Source of the DNA: JAHFKM01 sp035655455 | GTDB taxonomy: Archaea; Nanobdellota; Nanobdellia; SCGC-AAA011-G17; GW2011-AR18 | Direction: 5' to 3' | Assembly (NCBI GenBank): GCA_035655455.1 | Contig: DASRUL010000030.1 | Span: forward strand, 1 to 21,749 | Length of the DNA: 21,749 bases | Shown: positions 8,100 through 14,248 of the stretch, one piece after another | Position numbering within the stretch: position 1 is the first letter of the stretch | How the letters are laid out: each line of letters opens with the position of its first letter | Made by a program: the position numbers and the translations under genes | The notes under the pieces: generated by a model | What the model was told of the DNA's origin: nothing | The model's input: the letters and a program-made list of their open reading frames with translations, nothing else | Databases searched by the model: none

Positions 8100-8324
8100 A
8101 TGACTGTAACAACTATACAAATTGAGAAAAATCTTATCACGGTTTTGAAAAAGGCCAAAGAATATCCTAGGCAAACCTATAACGAGCTTCTTCAAAATAT
8201 GCTTAAAGTCTATAATAATACAAAAAAACGAAACCATTATGATGAGTTTTTGCATAAAATTCAGCAAGCAAAAATGAAAGAATTATGGGACAACAAAGCT
8301 GATGAGGACTGGGAGAATGCTTAA
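8100..8324 (+). CDS. Antitoxin of a MazEF-like pair
   Basis: A 74-residue protein starting at ATG 8100. The first 35 residues, TTIQIEKNLITVLKKAKEYPRQTYNELLQNML, read as the beta strand and two helices of a ribbon-helix-helix DNA-binding domain. The charged tail, ending KADEDWENA, would bind the toxin. It overlaps the toxin start by eight bases (ATGCTTAA), as is usual for toxin-antitoxin operons. A TATA-like TTTATATAT lies about 24-27 bases upstream. It is expected to repress its own operon and neutralise the toxin. Confidence 0.75.
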   Translation: MTVTTIQIEKNLITVLKKAKEYPRQTYNELLQNMLKVYNNTKKRNHYDEFLHKIQQAKMKELWDNKADEDWENA

Positions 8325-8631
8325 AGCAGGTGATGTTGTTTTAGCTCAAGTTCAATTTACTGACACTTTTGAAACCAAAGTAAGACCCGTTTTAGTGTTA
8401 TTTGAAGAATATGACAATGTTGTTGTTGCAGGAATAACAAGCAATACCTTGATGAAAGGCATTCTCTTAACAAAAAAGGAAGGCGCTATCAAAGAAAGCA
8501 TTATAAAACTAAATTATATCTTTACTATTTCTAAAATGATGATACAAAAAACCTTATTCTCTTTGACTAAAGAAAAGAAAAACGAAGTGCATACTGAATT
8601 GATAAAGAAACTTTATGCCTTAAAAGCATAA
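8317..8631 (+). CDS. mazF: MazF/PemK-family toxin
   Basis: A 104-residue protein started at ATG 8317; an in-frame ATG at 8302 is a less likely alternative. It shows the MazF/PemK signature: LKAGDVVLAQVQFTD at the N-terminus, KVRPVLVL with the conserved Arg-Pro, and VVVAGITSN. The middle holds basic strands, and the C-terminal helix is LTKEKKNEVHTELIKKLYALKA. The family cleaves RNA in a sequence-specific way and stops growth until neutralised. It is translationally coupled to the antitoxin. Its last base is 18 bases from the convergent end of the LonB C-terminal gene, so this is the third toxin-antitoxin pair in the Lon neighbourhood. Neutral C/G composition, unlike nearby core genes, suggests transfer. 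Confidence 0.8.
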   Translation: MLKAGDVVLAQVQFTDTFETKVRPVLVLFEEYDNVVVAGITSNTLMKGILLTKKEGAIKESIIKLNYIFTISKMMIQKTLFSLTKEKKNEVHTELIKKLYALKA

Positions 8632-8649
8632 ACACTTATAAAAATAAAA

Positions 8650-10029
8650 TTAGTTCCCACTATTTTTCTTCAACCTCTCTAAAATCTTTTTTTGTTTTCC
8701 TTTCCACACCAACGCGTGCTCCCACACTTCCTCAATCCTCACTACAGGAATAATTTTAATTTTTTCTTCCTGGGCTTTCGACAACACCAGATCCTTTTCA
8801 TTTGATTTTGGAATAATCACCTGCTTTATCCCAGCATCAATCGCAGCCTCCACCTTCGCAGTTACTCCGCCAATAGCCAACACTTCCCCGCGAATAGATA
8901 AGGAACCAGTCATCGCCACCTCTTGCTTAATAGGAACTTTCTTCAACGCGGACATGATCGCAGTCGCAACAGCAATAGAAGCAGAATCACCCTCCACATC
9001 ATACGTCTGCAAGAACTGCACAAAAATGTCGTGCTTCTCCTTAATATCCTCCTTGAACGTTTTCAAAATAATCGCAGACACATTCTTAATCGCTTCCTTC
9101 GCAATCTCTCCAAGCTTGCCAGTAGCGATAAACTCAGCTTTTTCTCCACCAGGCGTGATTTCCGCTTCAATAGGTAAGACAATCCCAGACAAGGCAGCAC
9201 CAGCCCCAAGCACAGCCAACCCATTCACTCGACCAACACGCTCACCAGATGTAATAATCACCTCATACTTCTTCTTTTCCTCAATATACTTATCCGCAAT
9301 CTGCTGCTCCAACGGCCTCGCAAACTTCTTAGCATTAACAACATGAACCCTTTCTGTAACATTAGCTCCTTCTTCAAAAGCCAAATCCCCAGCTGCCCGC
9401 ACAAGACCACCTAACTCCCTTAAACGCACAGTAAGCTTTCCTGCGACAGCAGCCATCTTTCTCGCTTCCCTAATAATCTCCTCAACCGCATCTTTAGAAA
9501 AATGAGGAATCTTCTTATCCTTCATCACTTCCTGAGCAACAAACTGAACTAATTTTTTTTGATTTTCAAGAGTATCATCCATCACCTCATTCATATACAC
9601 CTCATAACCGTACCCGCGGACACGAGAACGCAACGCAGGATGCATATGCTCGATGGTAGCAAGATTACCAGCCGCAACAAGCACAAAATCGGCAGGCACA
9701 TATTCACTAATCACCATCGCACCTGAAGAACGCTCAGACTGCCCCGTAATTGGATAACGCTTCTCCTGCAAAGACGTCAAAAGCTCCTGCTGCGCAGCAG
9801 GCTCCAAATTCCCCATCTCATCAATAAACAAAACACCACCATTCGCCTTATGAATCTTTCCAGCAATCACCCTTTCATATGCCGGCGTGCCTAAACCGCC
9901 GGAGTTTTTTACTAAAATCCCATTCGCAAATAAATTCCCTGACTCAGTTGTTAAATTATACAAATAACCATTATATTTTACCTTTTCGATCTTTTTTACC
10001 TTTTCCGCTTTTAATTTAAAGCCAAACAT
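8650..10029 (-). CDS. lonB: C-terminal intein half plus C-terminal part of LonB protease
   Basis: A 459-residue protein. Residues 1-42 are a C-terminal intein half: KVKYNGYLYNLTTESGNLF then ANGILVKN, ending in Asn42. Ser43 is the first extein residue. Residues 43-459 continue LonB without a gap: SGGLGTPAYERV, Walker B VLFIDEMGNL (66-75), sensor 1 N122, arginine finger region R134/R136, sensor 2 near R204, and the protease domain with catalytic Ser349 (GDSASIAVA) and Lys392 (GGVTAKVEAAIDAG). Walker A is missing here and lies in the other gene at 12196-13188. A TAA lies six codons upstream of the ATG in frame and a TATA box 25 bases upstream, so this is a true separate gene. Activity requires trans-splicing with the N-terminal product. 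LonB degrades misfolded and regulatory proteins at the archaeal membrane. Confidence 0.93.
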   Translation of the reverse strand: MFGFKLKAEKVKKIEKVKYNGYLYNLTTESGNLFANGILVKNSGGLGTPAYERVIAGKIHKANGGVLFIDEMGNLEPAAQQELLTSLQEKRYPITGQSERSSGAMVISEYVPADFVLVAAGNLATIEHMHPALRSRVRGYGYEVYMNEVMDDTLENQKKLVQFVAQEVMKDKKIPHFSKDAVEEIIREARKMAAVAGKLTVRLRELGGLVRAAGDLAFEEGANVTERVHVVNAKKFARPLEQQIADKYIEEKKKYEVIITSGERVGRVNGLAVLGAGAALSGIVLPIEAEITPGGEKAEFIATGKLGEIAKEAIKNVSAIILKTFKEDIKEKHDIFVQFLQTYDVEGDSASIAVATAIMSALKKVPIKQEVAMTGSLSIRGEVLAIGGVTAKVEAAIDAGIKQVIIPKSNEKDLVLSKAQEEKIKIIPVVRIEEVWEHALVWKGKQKKILERLKKNSGN

Positions 10030-10050
10030 CTCTTCTGAAAATCCTTAAAG

Positions 10051-10058
10051 TTTTTAAA
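10051..10058 (-). promoter_or_regulatory. TATA box of the intein-C/LonB-C gene
   Basis: TTTAAAAA on the minus strand is centred 25 bases before ATG 10029. The same words, CTTTAAAAACTTT, recur before the DUF433 gene at 10695. An own promoter supports independent expression of the C-terminal half. Confidence 0.6.
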
Positions 10059-10070
10059 GTTAATGGAAAA

Positions 10071-10439
10071 TTACGGCACAAACACATTCAAAGGATATAC
10101 CCTATTCCTCAAATCGATCCTATTATCCTGAACCTGGTCCCTTATATTTTTCAACGCATTTACAATCTTTTGTAAGGTCATTACCTTTTTAGAATCATTA
10201 GACTGATATAAAATCAAGATACCTTCATGATTTATTTTATAGCTTCTACCAAAATTTTTATCATCCGTTAACAGAATAGCATTATTCATTGTTGCATAAG
10301 CCACATGCTCCTCCCTCTTTTTATTCACCTTTCCTTTTTTTACAGCACTTATTACTCCAAAACCATCCTTTTTCAAAACCGCTTCCAAAATATCATAATC
10401 AACACCTCCCTGCAAATAAACCTTAATCTTCAACACCAC
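10071..10439 (-). CDS. DUF5615 PIN-like toxin, copy 1 (probably inactive)
   Basis: About 122 residues if started at GTG 10439; TTG 10460 and a second GTG at 10436 are alternatives, and no ATG is available. The family is a PIN-like nuclease paired with DUF433 antitoxins. Visible landmarks are VYLQGGVDYDIL, GFGVISA, EEHVAYATMNNAILLTDDKNFG and HEGILILYQSN. In copy 2 the first block is IYLDETVDNDIL, so the acidic pair Asp-Glu of the active site is Gln-Gly here; the later TDD motif is kept. The nuclease may therefore be dead, or the gene may be decaying. Its 5' end overlaps the antitoxin gene. The pair sits between the two LonB genes. The conserved C-terminal end, YPLNVFVP, is shared with copy 2 (FPLNVFLP). 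Confidence 0.75.
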   Translation of the reverse strand: MVLKIKVYLQGGVDYDILEAVLKKDGFGVISAVKKGKVNKKREEHVAYATMNNAILLTDDKNFGRSYKINHEGILILYQSNDSKKVMTLQKIVNALKNIRDQVQDNRIDLRNRVYPLNVFVP

Positions 10440-10695
10440 CCTCTTTCGCTTCTTCTTCAAGAACTCCCTTTAACAAACCCTCATTTTCTTGACACCATCT
10501 CGCAGCTTCAATAACGGCTTCAAGAGACAATCCTTTTTCATTCGCAATATCCTTCAATTTAAGACCAAATCCAATGTGAGCAGTAAGATAAATACCATCA
10601 ACCCTCAATTCTGAGTTTTTTACATAAGGAATCTTCTCATTCTCTCGATACTCTAACCAATTATATTCCTTTTTAAGCTTCTTCCTCTCAACCAT
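10423..10695 (-). CDS. DUF433 antitoxin, copy 1
   Basis: About 90 residues, starting at ATG 10695. An ATG three codons earlier (10704) is too close to the TATA box; 10695 gives 27-base spacing and aligns with the start of copy 2. Residues WLEYRE...IPYVKNSELRVDGIYL, then LKLKDIANEKGLSLEAVIEAARWCQEN form the typical DUF433 layout: a beta part followed by a helix-turn-helix whose recognition helix follows the LSLE turn. The C-terminus LLKGVLEEEAKEGGVED lies in the overlap with the toxin gene. The expected role is to neutralise the DUF5615 partner and repress the operon. It is paralogous to 11093-11374. Confidence 0.78.
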   Translation of the reverse strand: MVERKKLKKEYNWLEYRENEKIPYVKNSELRVDGIYLTAHIGFGLKLKDIANEKGLSLEAVIEAARWCQENEGLLKGVLEEEAKEGGVED

Positions 10696-10737
10696 ACATT
10701 CCATTAAGAAGTCAAAGTTTTTAAAGCTAATGAAGCG

Positions 10738-11109
10738 CTAAGGAAGAAATACGTTCAAAGGAAAAACCTTATTCGTCAAATCAAAATTATTTCGCTCCAT
10801 CTGATCCCTAACATTTTTCAACGCACTCACAATTTTTGGTAAGCTCATTACATTTTTTAAATTTGTAGAACTGTAAATTATCAAAATACCTTTGTTAATT
10901 ACCTTAAAAGTTCTCTTCGCAAACATTGGATCATTTGTTAAAAGAACAGCTCTGTTCGCAGTTGCATATTGTATATGCTCCTCTCTCATCTTATTTGTCA
11001 TTCCTATTCTTTTCGCACTTATAATATCAAAATTAGCTTTTTTCAACGCCATCCGAAGAATATCATTATCCACTGTTTCATCTAGATAAATCCTAATCTC
11101 TAACACCAC
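10738..11109 (-). CDS. DUF5615 PIN-like toxin, copy 2
   Basis: About 123 residues from GTG 11109; TTG 11130 and GTG 11106 are alternatives. The acidic residues expected of a PIN-like nuclease are present: IYLDETVDNDIL, then EEHIQYATANRAVLLTNDPMF. GILIIYSS follows, with a C-terminal helix MSLPKIVSALKNVRDQM and the end VFPLNVFLP. Unlike copy 1 it looks catalytically intact. It is coupled to its DUF433 partner by an overlap whose sequence is almost identical in both copies, because two reading frames constrain it. It lies inside the split lonB locus in the same orientation as the lonB genes. Confidence 0.78.
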   Translation of the reverse strand: MVLEIRIYLDETVDNDILRMALKKANFDIISAKRIGMTNKMREEHIQYATANRAVLLTNDPMFAKRTFKVINKGILIIYSSTNLKNVMSLPKIVSALKNVRDQMERNNFDLTNKVFPLNVFLP

Positions 11110-11374
11110 CTTCTTTCGCTTCTTCTTCAAGAACTCTTGATAATAGATTCTCGTTCTCTTTACACCATCTAAAGGATTGCATAATCACTTCCAGCGACAA
11201 ACCTTTTTCTTTTGCAATGTCCTCTGGAGACATACCTAGCGCCATATGCGCAAAGACATAAATATTATCTACTCTAAAATTAGTTCCTTGAATATATGGA
11301 ATTTCTTTACTTTCATCTTGACGATATTCTAATCTTGAATACTTCTCTACTTCCAACGGAATCCTTTTAACCAT
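11093..11374 (-). CDS. DUF433 antitoxin, copy 2
   Basis: A 93-residue protein from ATG 11374, with a TATA box (GATTTAAAG, 11396-11404) 26 bases upstream. It has the DUF433 layout: LEYRQDESKEIPYIQGTNFRVDNIYV, then MSPEDIAKEKGLSLEVIMQSFRWCKEN as helix-turn-helix, and the tail EEEAKEGGVRD, which overlaps the toxin gene. The LSLE, RWC.EN and EEEAKEGGV blocks are shared with copy 1, so the pair arose by tandem duplication followed by marked divergence. Confidence 0.78.
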   Translation of the reverse strand: MVKRIPLEVEKYSRLEYRQDESKEIPYIQGTNFRVDNIYVFAHMALGMSPEDIAKEKGLSLEVIMQSFRWCKENENLLSRVLEEEAKEGGVRD

Positions 11375-11440
11375 TCTTTTATTAATGCTCTTTCTCTTTA
11401 AATCTTCTTCGCATTTAATTAACCCAAAAAAAGAAGAAAA

Positions 11441-11638
11441 TTATTCCTCACTTTCTAATTCTTCTTCATCCTCAAACTCCTCCAGAGCTACCATCTTCAA
11501 ATCAACACCCAACTTTTTAAGCTCTTTCTTGGCCTCAATCTTCGAAAGATCTTTTGAAAACTCCAAACTATACAACGCGCCGGAACAATCCCGGTCCGCA
11601 GACTGCAACTTTTTCATAATATCCGCAACTCTATACAA
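11441..11638 (-). pseudogene. Frame-continuous tail of the endonuclease gene beyond a TGA
   Basis: Sixty-five codons follow the TGA of the endonuclease gene in the same frame. They could be translated from the TTG at 11638 or be the lost C-terminus of the upstream protein. The sequence is helical and charged (IMKKLQSADRDCSGALYSLE, IEAKKELKKLGVDLKMV) and ends in a run of Glu and Asp. TGA is a genuine stop in neighbouring genes (orc1 and polB), so recoding is unlikely. No second LAGLIDADG motif is present, so this is not the missing half of a two-motif enzyme. A separate small protein cannot be excluded. Confidence 0.4.
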
Positions 11639-12127
11639 TCAATCATGCAAATTATCCGCCCGCTCCTGCAACATCTCACAATCAACCTCTCCACCCTCAA
11701 TAATCCTAGAATTTTGCTCGATCTCGTCACCGAAAATTTTCTTTAAATCCTCTCCGAATTCTTTGACGGCGTCTAATTCCGAGCTTGATAAGAAAATTCC
11801 GTTAAGATTACCAAAGATCCCTCCGTCCCCAAATGTTGACCCTAATACTTTCGCAATTAATTTTGTTTTAGGATTATTTTTTGTTAAAGGAAGCAATCCT
11901 TTTTCTTTCAACCACTCCTCAGTTTGAACTGGAACAGGAATATGCTTTCCCGCATGCCACCAGCGAGTTTTAGAGTATTTCTCCCCGAGCAACTTCGCTA
12001 TTCTTTCGTATCCCAAATCTGGATTCTCTTCGCTGATCTTTTCGTATTCATAAAAAAGCCTGCATTGGTTTTGTTGTCTTGTGTCATATGCGTTAATAAT
12101 TTCTTGGGTAGTAAGTACAATTACCAT
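11639..12127 (-). CDS. LAGLIDADG homing endonuclease, single motif, possibly truncated
   Basis: A 162-residue product from ATG 12127. The N-terminal 85 residues contain a probable helix-turn-helix (YERIAKLLGEKYSKTRWW) and WLKEKGLLPLT. The LAGLIDADG motif is KLIAKVLGSTFGDGGI (89-104) with the metal-binding Asp101. The usual fold continues with GIFLSSSELDAVKEFGEDL. The frame then ends at a TGA soon after RIIEGGE, where a second half would begin in monomeric enzymes. With one motif it could work only as a homodimer, or it may be decayed. It lies between the intein-N and intein-C genes, where an intein endonuclease domain would be, but as an independent gene with its own TATA box (12149-12157). 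It probably cut intein-free lonB alleles and drove spread of the split intein. Confidence 0.75.
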   Translation of the reverse strand: MVIVLTTQEIINAYDTRQQNQCRLFYEYEKISEENPDLGYERIAKLLGEKYSKTRWWHAGKHIPVPVQTEEWLKEKGLLPLTKNNPKTKLIAKVLGSTFGDGGIFGNLNGIFLSSSELDAVKEFGEDLKKIFGDEIEQNSRIIEGGEVDCEMLQERADNLHD

Positions 12128-12195
12128 ATTAAATAAAAATTTTTAAATTTAAAAAGCGTTACGCGCGTCTGTCGTTTGTGTCGCGAGCAAGACTT

Positions 12196-13188
12196 TTAAG
12201 CGCTAGAAAGAGCAATAATTTTGTGCCAAGATCTCAATTTGTTCGCCCTAACATACTTAACTTTATTAAAGAAAGAGCGTATGGCGATTTTATGTTCTGG
12301 TGTTACAATTAACTCTTTTCCAGATTCACTTTTTATTTTAATTAAATCGCCTGAATACAAATATTTATTTACCGATAAGACCTCACTCTCTCTAACTACT
12401 TTATTTTTTTCAGCCAAAATTTGAAACTCGTTCCTTTTTGTATGAGCCGCTTCGTATGTTCCTTTTTTTATTAATTCTTTTTTATGTTTCTTTAATATTT
12501 TATCTACTTCGTCTTTTAACTTTATTTTTCCTTTCGATTTTGTTACTACTGTTTCTAGATAAAAACTTTGGAGAGGATCGTGCAACACATCTCCAAGCAA
12601 CGCCCCAGCATGGCTCCCTGTGCCGTCCACAAAAGGAGAAGTCTTTTGCTCACTATTATCCACCAAGAGTTTTGGAATTCTCACTTTATCCGCCTTAAAA
12701 CGCCTTCCAAGATTCATAAACACCACAAACGCGGCCAAGAACACCATCGACCCAATCAACGAAGCGGCAGCCATAATATCCCCATACTGCTTCCTCACCC
12801 ACCACGGCGTAACCATCGTAATAATCAACAAGACAAAAAACAACACATTCTGACCTTTCTGAGACGTCATTGATTGCACTTTCAATTTATTCACAAACTC
12901 CCTGCCCTTTCCCTTTGGCATTGTCCTGATTAAGGGTTGGTTCTCATCAGCATCATTATGAAAACACAGAATATCCACAAGCTTTTCCTTTGACAACAGG
13001 CCAGCTAGGGCTTGACCTATTAAGCTTTTTCCCGTGCCAGGCTGACCAATCAACAAGACATGCCTTCTCTGCAACGCCGCCTTCTTAATTATGTTTAAAG
13101 CCTCAGCCTGACCAATCACCTGATCGACAATCTTTTCAGAGATATGGATATCTTTTGTTGTTTTAAACTCAAAATCTAATTCTTTCAT
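12196..13188 (-). CDS. lonB: N-terminal part of LonB protease plus N-terminal intein half
   Basis: A 330-residue protein from ATG 13188; a TTG at 13203 is in frame but less likely. Residues 1-207 are the LonB N-terminal half: QVIGQAEALNIIKKAALQRRHVLLIG, Walker A GQPGTGKS (48-55), the two membrane helices of archaeal LonB (about 115-131 and 138-160), and FVDGTGSHAGALLGDVLHDPLQ. An intein N-terminal half of 123 residues follows, starting at Ser208 (SFYLETVVTK, block A). It contains a charged helical insert and block B (GKELIVTPEHKI, Thr296 and His299), and ends in KLRSWHKIIALSSA. Walker B, the sensors and the protease domain are absent and lie in 8650-10029. The exteins join as DPLQ + SGGLGTP, which reads like an unbroken LonB. 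A TATA box (13217-13227) lies upstream. Confidence 0.92.
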   Translation of the reverse strand: MKELDFEFKTTKDIHISEKIVDQVIGQAEALNIIKKAALQRRHVLLIGQPGTGKSLIGQALAGLLSKEKLVDILCFHNDADENQPLIRTMPKGKGREFVNKLKVQSMTSQKGQNVLFFVLLIITMVTPWWVRKQYGDIMAAASLIGSMVFLAAFVVFMNLGRRFKADKVRIPKLLVDNSEQKTSPFVDGTGSHAGALLGDVLHDPLQSFYLETVVTKSKGKIKLKDEVDKILKKHKKELIKKGTYEAAHTKRNEFQILAEKNKVVRESEVLSVNKYLYSGDLIKIKSESGKELIVTPEHKIAIRSFFNKVKYVRANKLRSWHKIIALSSA

Positions 13189-13349
13189 CTTTCCCAAAAA
13201 CAACAGATACGAGAAGAATTTAAAAAGTTTTGCACAAAAACCACCTTAGCCTGTAAACTCTTTACACTCAACTTCCGCAAGATAGCCTTCACCAGAAAAA
13301 ATATACTTAAAACTACCACTACAACTAACCCTCTTTTTTTACTGTACAT
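13185..13349 (-). CDS. Tiny hydrophobic ORF ending on the lonB-N start
   Basis: A 54-codon frame starts at ATG 13349: MYSKKRG, then a membrane-like run LVVVVVLSIFFLVKAIL. It ends with a TGA overlapping the lonB-N ATG (ATGA). A TATA-like CTTTATAAGG lies about 30 bases upstream. In a second frame, reached by one extra A in a run of seven A near the start, the text FKYIFSGEGYLAEVECKEFTG (positions down to 13246) looks more like ordinary protein. Either frame, or neither, may be real. Confidence 0.22.
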   Translation of the reverse strand: MYSKKRGLVVVVVLSIFFLVKAILRKLSVKSLQAKVVFVQNFLNSSRICCFWER

Positions 13350-13415
13350 GAATACTTATTAAAAAGAGATTAATCCTTATAAAGATTTGGTTTGGGAGAA
13401 ATAATTAGAAAAAAA

Positions 13416-14090
13416 TTACCTGTTGCGGCAGGCTTTATACCAAGGGGCGTTGGTATAATAATCTCGCTCGCATTCCGCCTTATTAAAGGGCTTATCCAGA
13501 AAAAGAGCCAAACTATCTATAGACGGATTGATTCTGCCGTTTCCTGACAACGCCCATAAGTCAGGGTTCTGTTCCATCTGGCACAGAAATCTTTGCGGCG
13601 CAGAGCCCAAGTCATGCCCATATTGAGAAGAAAAATCAGCTAAGGTAATCTCATCTCTTTTCAATAATCTTCCATGTATAAGCCCATCGGAGTTGTGCAC
13701 GAAAGTTATATTTCTGCCATCGATAGATATTTGTGTAGAATGTCCTCCATTCCCGCCTAATTTAATTACGCAATCTTCTGAGACTGGTTCAGATGATCCT
13801 GCATCGCAATCCATTACCCAAAGATATTGGCCATTGAATTCGCCGCAGTTTCCAGAAGAAGTAATTTCTTCGCCATTGGGGCCATAATAATTATGGATAT
13901 TTGTTCCACAACCCAGGCCGGCAGCTACTAAGCCCGCCGCCAATTTATAATTTATTGATTTCATACCTTTTCTTTCAATAGCCGGCTGTTCAGCAACCAA
14001 TTCTATACCTATTCTAGACGTTGCAACCATCGTGGATACCAATGTAGCAAGATTTTCAATACCCTTCAACAACGCGTTGTTTTGATTCAT
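13416..14090 (-). CDS. Predicted cysteine-rich lipoprotein
   Basis: A 224-residue frame from ATG 14090, whose TATA box (around 14111-14120) is 26 bases upstream. An internal ATG at residue 43 begins a classic lipoprotein signal: MKSINYKLAAGLVAAGLG then Cys61. The mature part starts GTNIHNYYGPNGEE and has six further cysteines (82, 95, 107, 170, 207, 221), enough for three disulfides. No enzyme motif is recognised. It would be anchored on the outer face of the membrane. The 42 residues before the signal are odd. Either the true start is ATG 13964 with a long leader, or the protein has an N-terminal extension. Its neutral base composition differs from nearby core genes, and a MITE sits just upstream. 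Confidence 0.65.
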   Translation of the reverse strand: MNQNNALLKGIENLATLVSTMVATSRIGIELVAEQPAIERKGMKSINYKLAAGLVAAGLGCGTNIHNYYGPNGEEITSSGNCGEFNGQYLWVMDCDAGSSEPVSEDCVIKLGGNGGHSTQISIDGRNITFVHNSDGLIHGRLLKRDEITLADFSSQYGHDLGSAPQRFLCQMEQNPDLWALSGNGRINPSIDSLALFLDKPFNKAECERDYYTNAPWYKACRNR

Positions 14091-14126
14091 ACTACCCTTA
14101 TAGGCTTAATCATTTAAATAGTTTCC

Positions 14127-14134
14127 TAAGAAAG
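14127..14134. repeat. Target-site duplication of the MITE, left copy
   Basis: TAAGAAAG directly abuts the left terminal repeat. The identical eight bases abut the right end at 14249-14256. Confidence 0.75.
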
Positions 14135-14248
14135 GTAATTGTTTAGCTGCTCACCCTTTTTTATAAATAATGCATGTAACGGGTAAGTGACTGTTTAATA
14201 AAGTTTGCTAAATCTTTTTAAATAAACATTTTTGAGCTAAACAATTAC
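14135..14248. mobile_element. 114-bp MITE with 14-bp terminal inverted repeats
   Basis: The ends GTAATTGTTTAGCT (14135-14148) and AGCTAAACAATTAC (14235-14248) are perfect reverse complements. Both ends are flanked by the same 8-bp word TAAGAAAG. The 86 bases between encode no protein and are AT-rich. Size, perfect ends and target duplication define a miniature inverted-repeat element that a transposase must mobilise in trans. GTAA-starting ends with 8-bp duplications recall the IS66 family, but this needs a search. The perfect ends suggest recent insertion. Confidence 0.85.

Noticed and set aside
11639..11641. TGA as a recoded sense codon in the endonuclease gene
   Set aside because: TGA ends orc1 and polB, and Trp is coded by TGG throughout, so a standard code applies.
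8650..13188. lonB as a simple pseudogene broken by an insertion
   Set aside because: Both halves are full, in frame and motif-complete. The break falls exactly between intein halves with natural ends, and the C-terminal gene has its own promoter and ATG.
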